DNA of 64,000 bases. It comes from Aphis gossypii (taxonomy: Eukaryota > Arthropoda > Insecta > Hemiptera > Aphididae). Where the stretch lies: NCBI RefSeq assembly GCF_020184175.1, contig NC_065531.1, forward strand, positions 8,949,213 to 9,013,212. The letters are read 5' to 3'. Below the pieces are notes generated by a model. The model worked only from the letters and a program-made list of their open reading frames with translations. It had not been told where the DNA came from and made no database searches. Shown here piece after piece: positions 47,960-61,090 of the stretch. A program made the translations under genes and the position numbers. How positions within the stretch are numbered: the first letter of the stretch is position 1; each line of letters starts with the position of its first letter.

Positions 47960-48460
47960 ATTTAACGATGGTTTGTTCGCTTCCACTGTGGCAGTACAAC
48001 GCGTATACGACAAAAATCGAATATAGAATCACGTTAATCATTATTATTCGACTCGGTGGTATAGACAGGTCGATCGATCACACACGAAATATGTGTGCAT
48101 ATAAAATAATACATAATGCATGAGCGCGTGCGCAAACATATTAAAATAGTATGCGCGTATATAAACTGTATAAGTACAAAACATAATAATCATATATTAT
48201 ATACGCGCGGGCGGTCGGCACCGTCGCGAATAACGCACTGGGCGAGAACGGTAAACTGACTATTTATGCGAGCCAAACACACATGGTGTACATAGAATAA
48301 CAATAATAATAATGGGTAAGATAAACAACAAAAAACGTGCAGATTCGGCGGTTCGGGCGGTCCAGTCGGTAAAATTTGACTGCCAAATCGTTTCGCACCT
48401 GAACTTTGTTGTGCTTTCGCTACGCTCAGCAATGACTTCATTACTGACATGACACATTTA
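47960..48460. promoter_or_regulatory. CpG-dense patch with NRF1-type site, candidate promoter
   Basis: Contains GCGCACGCGC on the minus strand (48123-48134), one base short of the NRF1 consensus YGCGCAYGCGCR. Also ACGCGCGGGCGG near 48203. Overlapping minus-strand frames at 48190-48457 have ATGs but no recognised family. Role inferred from composition. Confidence 0.35.
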
Positions 48461-49428
48461 ACCAGTCATATAATATTAATAAGTATAATTTATGTATACC
48501 GATTACAGTATACACATCAGCGTATAATGTATTGTCATAAACAACAAGTCCACACGTATTACATATAAAAATCAAGCTGCAGGGTACGGATCTCATAACA
48601 ATTGGATGATATTAACAAACATTACAAGAATATCCAGTGAACAAATATAATACATTTAAATACAAAACTTTATTTTTATGCATTTTATTTATTTTGATTA
48701 TTTGAAAGGTTTCAAATAGATATCGTTATTTAAAATAAATCCAATTATCATTATGTAAGCAATTTATTGCAAATTATTGAAGGATAAAATATGTTAATTA
48801 ATTTACTTAATAACTATCGTATATTTTATGAGAGTTAAGCACAACTTTCGAAAATAAAAAAGGGTACAAACTCGTTATCCCCTCAAAAACCTATTTTTCA
48901 AATAATTAGTCTGCAGAAGATACCTATTTGAAGGATAATTTTACATCAGCACAACACTCATATATACCTTTATCGCTTAAAAGTTACATCGCGTATTTTG
49001 TTTTTACCCGCTCAATTTCAAAATGTATAATATTACAAAATTATATTTGTATAAAATATATATAATAAACACAAAATTTCAAACAGCTAATTCATAAAAA
49101 TTAGTGCTTGGAGAGAAAAAAAATAATTTTTATGGTTTTCATTTTGCTTTTTTTGGGGGGGGGGGAGCTGTTTTCTACTGTTGCACATGCGATGCGAACT
49201 AACGTCACCTTTTGGGGAGAGAATTGACGAGGGAGAGAACGTGGTGTAGTATGGCCAAGTTAAACGATCTATTAGCGTTTAGGAGACGGCGTAGGGGTGG
49301 ACAAAATGCAAAAGCGACAAAACGGTCTTCGGGATGCGACCAAAACACATTTGGGTTATTACAAATCGATACAGACCCACAGCGGCGGTGGTGGCTATTG
49401 TGGCACATCTGTGACGACGACGGTGGCG

Positions 49429-49430
<2 letters not shown>

Positions 49431-49467
<37 letters not shown>

Positions 49468-49505
49468 ATAGTAGTAGTAGTAGTGGTAGTAGTGGTAGTA
49501 GTAGT
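49431..49505. repeat. (AGT)n trinucleotide array, about 25 units
   Basis: Nearly perfect AGT units with a few AAT and GGT variants, directly visible. It generates spurious ORFs on both strands. Confidence 0.95.
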
Positions 49506-49747
49506 TATAGCGCGTTATGCCGGAAAACCCTTTAAACGAGAGATAGATACGTGGGCTGAGGTAGAGATACCCGTTTGCGTGAAAGGGATGAAGGGGATGA
49601 GAAGAGTGAATGTGTGTGAGTGAGAAGAAGAGCGTGCGCAAAATTCGATACACACACATACACAGTATCGTCCAAAGTCTGCACTAGCTGCAGCAGTTAC
49701 ACTATATGGAATTTCAAATCGATTTCGATTTGTTTCTTGTTGTTATT

Positions 49748-49772
49748 ACTATTATTATTATTATTATTATTA
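49748..49772. repeat. (ATT)n microsatellite
   Basis: About eight ATT units, directly visible. Confidence 0.9.
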
Positions 49773-50223
49773 GAGTCTAGTTTGCGCGTTTTCCGTCTTT
49801 ATTACATCAACGATATATTTTTTTTATACCCGTCGACAAAACACACCCTGCATAGTGCACACACGCACGAACCGAGTTTATTATTATGACGATATCCTAT
49901 GTGGTCCCATCCGAACAACCATGCTGGAGGTGGTGTAGTGCAGGTCGGAGACGATAAGTCGTCGCAGCAGCAGTCGTACAAATCAGTTCCGATACATTTG
50001 GCCCGGTCGGGAAACGGAGCAAATTTACTGCTAATGTTCCTTTCAACGTACCTACCCCGTTCATGAACGTACACAGTTGATAATATGTATGTGTACATGT
50101 ACATTTCGTTGGTTTTACCCTTTTGGCGATGTTATGATCCCTCCACCTCAGCTCTACTACTGCCACCGCCGGCGCCGCCGCCGAATCCGAAATTCTCCCC
50201 AAAAGGTTATTGCACTCAAAATA

Positions 50224-50251
50224 CGCTCGCGCGTGCGCGCACGCGCGAGCG
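50224..50251. promoter_or_regulatory. 28-bp perfect palindrome with two NRF1-type sites
   Basis: Every base pairs with its partner about the centre 50237/50238. The inner 20 nt (50228-50247) strictly alternate purine and pyrimidine. It contains CGCGCACGCGCG, an exact match to the NRF1/erect wing consensus YGCGCAYGCGCR, and by symmetry the same site on the other strand. Binding and Z-DNA formation are inferred. Confidence 0.55.
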
Positions 50252-50360
50252 CTTTGACTGCCTGATCGGAATAGACCAGAAGGGCCAGTATTTCGTACGG
50301 TAATAACTTTAACCGTATAAATTATACCAGTCGATCTGAACGCTTGTAGTTAATTCGATC

Positions 50361-53300
50361 AGAGTGTACAGGGATTGCATGGATTTTAGGGATCTTCGCT
50401 ATCAGCTGTATCATCCATTAGATAAAAAAATAAGTAAAAAAAGTGCATGCCGTATTTTCACCATCGTTTTGGTATCTATTACTCAATACTATTCAATTTC
50501 AGACAGACAACAACTACACTGCTAACCAGTATTTGCAAACCATCGTCGTCATTAACATAATTATTATTTAATACTGAAACCACATATCTCTCTATGTATA
50601 CATAAGCAATGTACACAAACAAAATAACGATAATATCCAATGACTAGTTATTTACGAAAGTGTTATAGTGGAAGAAACTTAAAAATAAATGAATTTCTAA
50701 GCTCTAAATAATATTAAAATGTAGTTCACTATTTTATTATTATCATCTATATTAAACACACCTTTTTTCCCCTTTATTATTACTCATCTATTGTTCAATA
50801 AATAATCATCATATTATATATATAAATATAATTGGAGAAAAAATGTATTATAATTATAACGCTACAACTTACAATAATTAAAAAACATTTTGGTATACTA
50901 ATTAAATGCTTAAGTCTTATTACAAATTTTTTATTTTTCTAAACTACAAAATATAATTTATAGATTTATAATTTTTCTCATTGCTTAACACAAATTGCAT
51001 AGTATAAATATATATATTTTTTTAAATAAATAGTGATTAATACAGATCAACAACTATCAATAATAATTGGTTATATTTTATATTTAATTAGTAATATAAA
51101 TAATATTATGTATTTTATTTCCTTTTTTGTTGGATGATTATTTAATAAATAATATAATAATATTAACCCAAGTCCTAATATTATTAATTTTCTTATATTT
51201 AAATGTGTCTTTACAATTCACATCACAAAATATCTCATAGTAATTACATCAAAACTTCAAAGTTAAATGAAAATGTCAATATTTGCGTAAATAACTAGAA
51301 TTACACCAACAATAATACTGTATAATGTGTATATAGTTAACATTAAAACACAGAACTGCACATAATATTATACTCAATCATAAAACATTAATCCTTAATC
51401 TTTTTTAAATAAACGAACAGTGCTATTAACTTAATATTATACAAGCACAATATACATTATTATTTAGTTCTTGTAGAATATATTTGAGACATAAATATAT
51501 TTTTATCGATTCACCTAAAAGAACATTATTTTTATTATTTCATATAAATATATGAATATTCATTTGTGCAATATGCACTCAAATACTCAAAACTTGGGGA
51601 ATATTATTCTCAAAGTCCCTATAGTAATAACGTATACAGCGTATACAGGGTGAACTAATAAAAGTTTTACTTTTATTCTCTTCTTAAACGTTTTTATGGA
51701 AATAAATAATACCATGTATCCAACCCTATACAGGAAAGATTATTAAAAACGTTTCTATAAAACCATAGAGTACTTTATAACATATAAGTACTTATAGTTA
51801 TGGCGTAATCTCCACAAAAATTTATTAAAAGTTATTGTAAACAGAATACAAGGATATTAAATTTGTCTTGTATTATATTTATAAATTATAAATACCTACC
51901 TAAATAACCTATTATTCTGGTAATTTAACATTCAATATATTTTGTAACATAAATAAATAAATCAGTAATTTATTAATGTAAATGATGAAAATCATAACAT
52001 TGATACAATCTACAATAATTGTATATCCATTAGTTAAACAAAATACAAATATATGAAAAAAAAAATATCTACTACTGAAATATATAAAGATATTTGATTA
52101 CAATACTATAGAAATTTAACTCAAATATAATTTATTTCTTATAACTCTTCCCACAAAAACAACATGAAATATAATACAAGTATATTTCGTTAAATTATGA
52201 AAAATGTTTGTAAACATTTATCTATTTAAAACTTTCATTTCTCTATACTTATTTGCTTTATTACTTCCTTGGTGAAAACTTTTCTAACTTTGTATTTTAA
52301 CGAACAAATTTTTAAAATGAAACTATTATTATTATTTAAATTATTCTCTTAAACATAACATTTTCTTTATGTTTATTTAATGCAATATAAATGCAATAGT
52401 GGATATGTACTATTGTAATACTATGTAGTTTTATCAGGTAAATGTACGGAAACGTAAAATTGTAGGTATAGCCGGAGACAAGTGTTTATAAATGTGTTTA
52501 CATTTTTGTAGTGAATGTGAATAAGTGAATAATATTATGAAACAAAGTTTTTTTTTTGGCACTGAAAGTCGGATAAAATGGTGAAACTTCCTGCAAAGTG
52601 TTTACCCGTTACATCAGGTAATCACAAACTATATTTAAATTAATGGGTTGCTTATTTCTTGGAGGTAAGTTGATATGTTTATATTTTTGATAAATATAAA
52701 AATAAAATATTTCAATTATAGGTGATGTATTGTCAAAATATAATATGTATTTTGTAAACAGTTTATAATTATTATGTTTAGACTGACATTTAAGTCTTTA
52801 ATGATCAAAAAGTTTCCCGAATTTATTTAAAGAGAAAAAAATATTTTTTCTTACAAAACGTTTGATAACTACTCGAATTAAAAGTAGACGTTATTTTCTG
52901 TTTAGTCGGCTTATTCGTTCAAACTATAGTAGAATCAATTTTGTTTGAAAAATAGAAAGTTGGTTAGTTTGTATATCACGAAAAAGCACAAATCATATTT
53001 TTTAGTACAATATATAAGTTTAAAAGTGGGGTTTTATTTTTAATAAAAAAAACCAGTTTCCAAATTTACGCATAGCCCGTTTTCACTAAAATAGCTCTAT
53101 AAAAAATATATAGATTGATCTCACAAAAATATAAGTCATACAAGGAAATAATTATTTTTTGGAAAATTACATATGGCGATAATATTAAAATATTGTGAAA
53201 TTCAATGATTAAAATATTTATTAAGTAGTCAAATAAATACCAATTAATATTATTTTATTTTATTAGGTAGGTACGCATAGGTTAGGTTGATATATCATTT

Positions 53301-54540
53301 TAAAAACAATAATACAATTTATTACGTCAATACTCAATTGTTTAACGATATCTTATCTTATGATTAAGACTACTAAATACATTTTTTTGTTTTATAAATT
53401 TAAATTAAATAATTAATTAATAAATCATTCATATATGAATTTAAAAATGATTTAATTATAGTACAATTTTTCTTTTATATTATAATATAATATATATCAT
53501 AATATATCATTAAGTAACTTTCATAAGGGTAAACTAGAAATGTAAAGTCACTTTATATTGTTATATATTTGTAATTTATAAGTGATAACAACAAACTTGT
53601 CGAAAACAATATACTTTTATGTAAGAAAATAAATTGTGCTTCAACATTTTTTGTTTATAAGTATTTTACTAGAATCACGATAAAACAATTTCTTAAAGTT
53701 TTAAACATCAAACATGTACGAGGGGGGAAAAATATTATTGACACATTGTGTACAAGTCTTTTTTCATTTAAAATTCCATTGGAGACTCGAATGTTTTTGA
53801 CAACACGTATCCTGACGTGGAAATAATACGATGATGAAAAATATCTCAAGTACATTATATTATATTATATTATTATGTATGTTATTCAATCTAAGTTTCT
53901 TGGCTAAAACACTATCATGCTACGTTAAAAACATTTTATTGTTTGCATTTATGATATAAATTCTATATGCATGTTCAATGTACATGTAGATATAATATCC
54001 TCTTAACCATTGATAAATACGTTTATATTTTACAGCATTTAAGAAAAATATTTAACAATAGAATATAATATTATAACTTAATTAGTAACATCAAATTAAT
54101 CCATATTTGATTAGTGTTTTTATCGACAAACGAATACATTAAAAAAAAAAAACTGATTCGAATGATTGTTGATATTAAAACGAAATTGCATGGATCTTTG
54201 AACAATATCATTAAACCAATCGATGAACTCAGATCGATTTTTGATTTATACTCAGTAAAACCATTAACTGAGAAAACATATTATACACTTGGAACAACTA
54301 ATTAAGCCATTAGCTGGTCCAAAAACTACACCATACAGTACGAGTCGTAACTTGGAACTATGACATTGCTAAATGCCAACACAAATGTTACATATATAAT
54401 TGTATATGTACTATACACGTAGATAGAGAACAATTTTCCGTATCTGGTCCATTAGTTTTGTATAGTTATATAACCAGACGCATAATAATATAGAAATAGC
54501 TGCAATACTAGATCTAAAATGCACAAAGTTTTAAAACCTG
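50361..54540. other. AT-rich sequence, no gene seen
   Basis: No ORF with coding features. Two plus-strand ATG-donor pairs exist (about 52578-52618 and 52643-52663, the latter MGCLFLG then gtaagt), too short to call. A frame at 54114-54305 is unrecognised. Confidence 0.5.
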
Positions 54541-54700
54541 GTGACATTTATACGGCCCGGCGGTTGGTCTGTCGTTTATCGGTCGTTCCGCGTGAAATAC
54601 TTTCAGTACCCACCGGTGGACCTTTCTTGCCACTGCCACTACCGCAGGTCATTTACTAATACTATTACTCTTATTACTACTATGCTACCTACCTACTACT
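54541..54700. promoter_or_regulatory. short CpG-dense patch
   Basis: About 120 bp of GC-rich sequence (CGGCCCGGCGG, CACCGGTGG) followed by ACT/ATT trinucleotide repeats. The minus strand has a 34-codon ORF (MTCGSGSGKKGPPVG...) that is not recognisable. Function unknown. Confidence 0.2.
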
Positions 54701-55748
54701 GCTATTATTACTACTACACCATTATTATTACTCGACAGCACAGTGCAAAAGCAGCTGATGTTACGGAAGAACTTTCCTTCTACAAAGTAAACAAATTGCG
54801 AATGAGTAGAAAAGGTCACGTCAACAATTATATAAAAAAAAAGCGTACCTAATGAAAACTGGGAAAAAATAGCTGTAAAAGTCTGTACATTGGTTTGTAA
54901 TTTTGTTGAGGAAACTAATTCATGACAATGTAGTGTGAGTTATATTGCAGTAGCAAACTAAGGGACGGAAACCTTTGAAAATAAATAAATATACTTCCGT
55001 CTTTGTTAGTGGAATAAAAGCACTGACAGAAGAGAGACGATAAGAATGAAAACCAGCTCATTTTAGTGAATAATTCAAAATATATAAATCGTTAATCGAA
55101 GAAAAATATAATTGTAAAAAAAAGTATAAGGTAATTACAACGATACAAATTTGATTTAATTTTCATTCAAATTTCAGTGATTCAATATTGTAACATTAAC
55201 CTGGGGCTCACCCTCATATTTTTTTTTCATGGGTTTATTAAAATTCTGATTTTTTGTTTATTTTTTTAAATATAATCATTCTTTGGTGATTTAAACTTTA
55301 TTTTTTAAATAATATCCAATGGATTTCATTTTAAACTGCAAAGCAATTGATTTTTTTTTAAATTTAATTTATCTATTTAAAAATTCTAATGAGTAGTTTT
55401 CAATTTATTAAATTGTATATGTATACACTAAGGACGATGGTCCTTAAAAATTATTGCCTACCTATACAAAACTTTAAAATAAATGTTAATATTATATTCA
55501 ATCTACTATTTACTTATTTATAATACTTAGATCATTTTTATAAAATACAAAATTATTAATAATAACTGTAATTTTTCAAATTATATCTTCAAAATGATAT
55601 GTTTAAAGTGTTACCATCCTTATCTATTATATTTATTTACAAAAGTAATTAAGTCAATAAGTAGTACTAGTACTCATTTAAATTTTGATTTGGATAAGAA
55701 AAAAAAATCTTTAACACAACAATTTGTTGGAAAAGGGCAATTCTCATT

Positions 55749-55771
55749 AAAAAAAAAAAAAAAAAAAAAAA
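55749..55771. repeat. A23 homopolymer
   Basis: A run of about 23 A. It could be the poly(A) tail of a plus-strand retroposed copy, but no element was recognised upstream. Confidence 0.9.
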
Positions 55772-56460
55772 TAGTTGGTATTACTTTAATACAATTTTTG
55801 AAATTTATACAAAATCTAAGTATATATTTTCAAATAAAATCATATGATATTACTTAATAATTCTAAAAAATATTATTTTAAGTGTAACTAAAAATAAATT
55901 TAAATCTTATACATGAGTTAATTTAAGGTATACCTTTATTTTACTGCCATAATTGTATATATTTCTTTAGTAATATGAATTATTATTAAGATTGAATTAA
56001 TTGTATGCTTAAATTCATAAATTTGCATAGTCGTTATATTATTAATATCTTATAAAATTTAAATGAAGTATATACATATATTATAAATTTGGAATGCATA
56101 TTTTAATCAATTATGGCTATTATAAGAAATGCATCCATTATTGTAAAACTAAAATAATTATTATTAACTTATCATGAATACGAAGGCGTGTAAGTATAAA
56201 ACTATGTCATAATAATTATACCAAAAATATCTGAGTTTAATATTTTAATTTTAAATTCTATTTAGCATTATACATTTGATTATATTATTTTGTTGAGTCT
56301 TAGCAACTATAAAAATAATTTGATAGTTAAAAATCTATATTCTGTGTATTCTAAATTGTATATAAATAATCTTGACTAGTAACACCTCGGATAAACAACG
56401 TTAAAAGCTATTAACGAGATTAAAATAATCCTTTTAGTTCTTTAAATGTAGTTACATTTT

Positions 56461-56664
56461 ATGTTGGTCAAAATAGTTTGTGCCAAAAACATTTCATTAA
56501 ACTCAAAGTCATTATTCACCTATACAAGACCAATTCTGCTGTATTGCCGGAGTACATTTTCGCGTAAAAGTCATAAAGTTATTTCAGAGACTCAATTTAA
56601 TAGAGTTTCAAATATAAGATGTCTAAAAACAGGAAATCGCTTTCAGTATATTATCTTGACATAG
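56461..56664 (+). mobile_element. possible decayed LINE reverse-transcriptase C-terminus
   Basis: A 67-codon frame whose translation includes TRPILLYCRSTF and, about 20 residues later, TQFNRVSNIR. This spacing resembles the thumb region of Jockey/R1-type non-LTR reverse transcriptases (L-x-Y-x-x-x-x-RP-I-x-x-Y ... Q-x-x-x-NR-x-x-R). The frame closes soon after, so it is a truncated relic if real. No ends or target duplications identified. Confidence 0.3.
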
Positions 56665-58690
56665 AAGATGTTGTAGGCATTCGTATTTTATTCTATTTAT
56701 TTATTGTTATACAGTTTAATACCAACTTAATATTGGTATTTTGTACACATAATTAGAACATGAGCATTAGTGCTTAAAGTTGATGAATTTTAGAATGCCT
56801 AATTCAATTTATAGAGATATACATTATAATGAAACACTAAAACAAAAATGTTTATGTTCAAATAAATGAATTGTTGAAAACTTTCAAATGGTATTTTATA
56901 TCCCTGCCAAATTTCAGAGAAATAATAAATGTTTTTTTTTTTTTGTTATCATACTTTATAGTATGTACTGTAATATTGAAAACATTCAAATATCGATTTT
57001 CTAGTGTTTTTGTTTATCATACTAATGCAGCCATAATTCCTACGCTTGAATTACTGTAGTTTATAAAACATTTATTATTCTATTAATATTCAATATTAGC
57101 TAACACTTCCACTCTAATCAAATGTATAGTACTATTGACTTATATTGAATATAAACCCTATTTAACATAATTTTATTCCTAAATAGTCCGACTATAATAT
57201 GTCACTTTTAAAGGTACCTAAATGATACAATAAGCTCTATTATTTTTATTTATTTTTTGTTAAGACGAATTATTTTTTATAAGTTTATTGATCCAGTTTT
57301 ATAATGCTTATCATTATATACTTCCTAAAAATAGAATTGAAAAAATACATGAAGGTAATATAAAAATTAATTGTACTTGATATTCTTGTCTACAATAATA
57401 TTAATAAATATAATTATTACGGTTAACTCATCGGACATTTGAATAACTCTCAAAAACCGGAAACTCTGTTTCAAATTAACATTTTAGCAAGGCAGGAAAA
57501 AAGGTCAAATAATGAATTGCTTTTTTGCGTGTCCGTTTTTTTAAAATTAAGGGATTTTCTAGATATGTACGTCCATTATATTTGTTTTATAATTTCAAAC
57601 TAATTTTTCATTCATACACAGACGGTCGGGGTCAAAAAACTGAAATTTTATAGGAAATAGTAGTTGTAATATTTGAAAATATGTATACTAAAATATAAAT
57701 TATTATAGCACCAATTTCATGTTTTATATAATATAGTAAAATCTTTAAATACCATACATTCTCGTTTGTTGAAATTTGGTCCACTAATCAAATGGTTTAG
57801 TTTGTAGAATGTTGGTAGTTTGCCCCCTTCCAAAAAAAAAAAACTATTTGCTGATTGGAGGTATCCGCTATTTAGAAGTGTTATGTTTCACTCTAAAATA
57901 TAGCAATAAATAACTATACAAAAAAACTAATACTATGACAGAAAAATAATTATACCTAAATTAAAATCTATTTTTTAAAAATTTACTTTAAACTTCAGTT
58001 AAAATATCTATATAATTATTTTACTTTAATTTTTTAATCGGAAAACGTATCGTATAACGACAGTAAATAATTAAAAACTATAAAAATCCCCAACCATTAA
58101 TGTACTGTATATTTTAAACTTATGGTTATCATTATAGTGATATATTTTAACATTAACCTAAAAACCAAAATTCTGTAAAGAAAAAAATATAAATAATTGT
58201 ATTAATGAAATAAAACGTTATTTTAAAAATGTCTGTGCGTTTTTATGTTTTCAAATTGTTTTATCAGCTAAAAATCTCACCATTCCTAAAGTATTTTACA
58301 ATAAGTTTCATTTTCAATAATTTATTGAAATCGGTTTATATTTGAATTAAACATCATGTTTGATATTTAATTATTCATTTTGTATGAACAAAATATGAAA
58401 TTTTGTATTTAAAGAAACTTTAAATCTGAGCAAAAAGTGTCATGTCTTTTGTTTTATGCAGAACTTTTTTTTTTCTTCTCTTAAATTAATATATTAATTC
58501 AAACATTTATTCCGATGAATTAAAACTTATTTAAATATAAATTAAAATATAATTTTTATCTATAAAGTATTTTTATTCGGTGAACAAATGATACGTAGAA
58601 ATAATAAAACGTTAAAGATTAAAGAACATTCCGTGAAAACTATGTGATCATTTATTTATCATTTTTTTTTTTTTTTTTTAAATTATTATC
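56665..58690. other. AT-rich sequence, no gene seen
   Basis: No coding features. A T19 run at about 58661-58679 marks the edge of the next CpG patch. Confidence 0.55.
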
Positions 58691-58699
58691 CCGTTTAAT

Positions 58700-59320
58700 G
58701 TATATCACAGGAATATGCGCGTTGGTATTGTAAGTTGTTATTAATATTATAATAACCGTCGAAATTTTAGAAGATTGGCTTGACGTACGAGTACGATAGA
58801 GGCACTCGTTTTTAATATACGCGTCTGGCAATGAAACATTTGATATATCATATTTTTCGCGTAACGGTGGTGGCCAATACCTAATAAAATTTGTTAAACT
58901 AAAACGCTATAGTTGCCACGACGCGCCCGTACGCGTACATATCGCTTGTATATTAAACGCATTAGCAGTAGATCCCTACGCTATAGAACACGTACATATA
59001 ATATAATTATATTTATATTTTTATCGTACACCGTTTGTGTTCCAGTTTTATTTCTAACCATCAACGCCGCCGGCTGCCGCCGCCGCAGCTATACAGTTAT
59101 ACGTCGTGCGTCGTCCTAGTCCTACACTAACCCGAAAGTGACGTCATTAAAACCGACACGATTGATGATCACTTTGCCCCTTCTTTCACTATCAATCGTT
59201 CTCTCTTGCGACCATCCATATTTGCATGCCTCCCCCTGGTTTGTACGCGTTATACTACGTGTGACTGTATGCATTTCAACGAACCGACGACTACACGTAA
59301 ACCGGAAGTTCTCATGTATG
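58700..59320. promoter_or_regulatory. CpG-dense patch, candidate promoter with CRE and octamer
   Basis: Contains a perfect CRE TGACGTCA (59139-59146), an octamer ATTTGCAT (59220-59227), an ETS-like CCGGAAGT near 59301 and a GCCGCCGGCTGCCGCCGCCG tract (59069-59088). The combination in an AT-rich background is promoter-like. Direction and gene are unknown; it could serve the minus-strand receptor. Frames at 58913-59476 have no family features. Confidence 0.4.
59139..59146. promoter_or_regulatory. perfect cAMP response element TGACGTCA
   Basis: Exact 8-bp palindromic CREB/ATF site, directly visible, inside the CpG-dense patch. Confidence 0.45.
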
Positions 59321-59329
59321 TATTTTTTA

Positions 59330-60765
59330 TTTATTTATTATTTTTTTATTATTTCTTTTTTGTTTGTTTGTTTTTTTTTTTTTTTTTTGAAGGTAAATAA
59401 GACTCCAGCCAGTACATTCGGTATTATCACGGATTATTATATGCACATGATAGCAATATTTATAGATATTCCTTAAGGTTATCAAAGAAACGAAACTAAA
59501 AATGAAATAATAACTCTATAAAAGACATTAAAAGTTACTGTTTTCTTTGGAAATGGGAGTTTAAATGTTGAAAAAAATAATTGTCAAATTGTGAAAAAAT
59601 TTACCTCTTTCAACCCAAAGTAGATATCTACTTAGTAGTGACATTTTCATAAAATACCATTAAGTAAAATTAATTTATCAACAATGTCAAGAAATTTCTA
59701 AATCCTAATTCAAATGATTTATTATCTAAGTATTGTATTTGTTGTATGAATGTTCAAGTAATATAATACACAATCTTTTACGTGAAACAATAAGAATACG
59801 TTATTACTTTTGAAATATTATGAACAAAAGAACATAATTAACGTGAGGAAGAATCTGTTCAAAAATAGCAACTCCAAAAATAAAATATTTTTAAATTTTA
59901 ATTAAAAGAACAAAATGTGAACAAACGAAATTTATTTTAAATAATATTCGTAAACATAACATTAATATATTATGTATAAGTACAATATACATTACATTCA
60001 TTACAATAAAACTCTGTTCTTTTATATAGTTATCTCTACATTATTTTTTCTTTCATAAAAAAGACAAGCTTCTTCATTTAATAACAAATCAGTTTAATTT
60101 TGTATAAATTATATTATTATATTTTGTATTTTGTATAATCATATATGATTATCCATGCCAATACGCGTACTCCAGATAATGTTTTATTTTAACTGTCAGT
60201 CGTAATTTATTAAAACTAATAATAAATGCAATAAAATGAATGAAATAGGTACCTATCTATAATAACATTTGTGCCATAATGATTAGTTTAAAAAATATAT
60301 ATTATAGCATAATATATTTAACTAGTTCAATATTTTTAGATTTTATGACTAAGAAATTAATGTTAATATATTATGTAAATCTTAAAACTACTTATTTTTA
60401 AGCCAACATTTTGAATCGTAAGTGCGTATACAAATCACCTAAAAATAATATGTGTGTATTACTATATATGAAATGAAATTGAGTATTAACTAATATAAAA
60501 ACAGTATCATCTTAATACACATAAAAAAAATATTATTATTTGAGAATAAAAAAAGCGAGGTAGGGATGTATTTAATAATATTAAATATAAAACATGAAAC
60601 TTAACTCTATGCACATTATATATAATATATGATATGAAAAATAATATCATGTATTTATTTATATTTTTTTAAACTGTGTTTTCAATATTCTGATGCCAAC
60701 TCAATAAGTATAAATTTGACCAGTTATCGTTTCTGATCGCATCCGTATACCGACCCTACCCCAAA
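59330..60765. other. T-rich then AT-rich sequence, no gene seen
   Basis: T-rich tract with T18 at 59371-59388, then ordinary AT-rich DNA. Confidence 0.55.
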
Positions 60766-60767
60766 CT

Positions 60768-61090
60768 TACCATTGCCACAAATAATGTTATGGCTCACCG
60801 ACTGAGGTTTCTATAGTATTTTTCCGAACAACCATTATCGTAAATTGTATTCAACGCAAAGAATTTTGTGTGTGAAAATCCAGAATACGAGTAACTCCAA
60901 AAAATGGAAATCACGAGCTACAGAAGAAAGTACAATGGCAAATTGATATCCCATCGGGGAACGATGGACAACTTTAACGGTACCATGTCGTTGTTGACGA
61001 CTGAAACGGTTGAAAAGATGTGCAAGAAAAAAAATATAACTGACAACAAACGCAAAGTTTAAACGACTGTAGAAATCGTTCAATAGCAAT
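60768..61090. other. less AT-rich island with weak coding-like frames
   Basis: Plus strand has a 52-codon ORF from ATG 60904 (MEITSYRRKYNGKLISHRG...). The minus strand has an open frame ending in a good donor (CAGTCG|gtgagcc, near 60796) and another donor CAATG|gtaagt near 60770. No family recognised. Possibly a decayed gene fragment or a promoter-associated region. Confidence 0.2.

Larger units (their letters stand above)
49130..50360. promoter_or_regulatory. CpG-dense patch, candidate promoter, with trinucleotide arrays
   Basis: About 1.2 kb of CpG-rich DNA. It contains a run of 11 G (49155-49165), the AGT array, an ATT array, GCCGCCGGCG-type tracts near 50165 and the palindrome at 50224-50251. 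Long frames on both strands through the AGT array encode poly-Ser, poly-Val or poly-Tyr and are artefacts of the repeat. The minus-strand frame 50104-49802 is cysteine-rich (LYDCCCDDL...CVCALCRVCF) but lacks the L-x-x-IP pattern of an LRR cap. Confidence 0.4.

Noticed and set aside
49212..49659. Long frames on both strands through the AGT array (poly-Ser, poly-Val, poly-Tyr)
   Set aside because: They exist only because a trinucleotide repeat has no stops; flanking residues show no family and both strands are open.
49802..50104. Cysteine-rich minus-strand frame considered as the receptor's N-terminal cap
   Set aside because: Cysteine spacing does not fit an LRR cap and there is no following L-x-x-IP repeat start or donor with the right phase.
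54114..54305. Plus-strand frame with coding-like phrases
   Set aside because: No ATG at its start, no splice support and no family resemblance strong enough to call.
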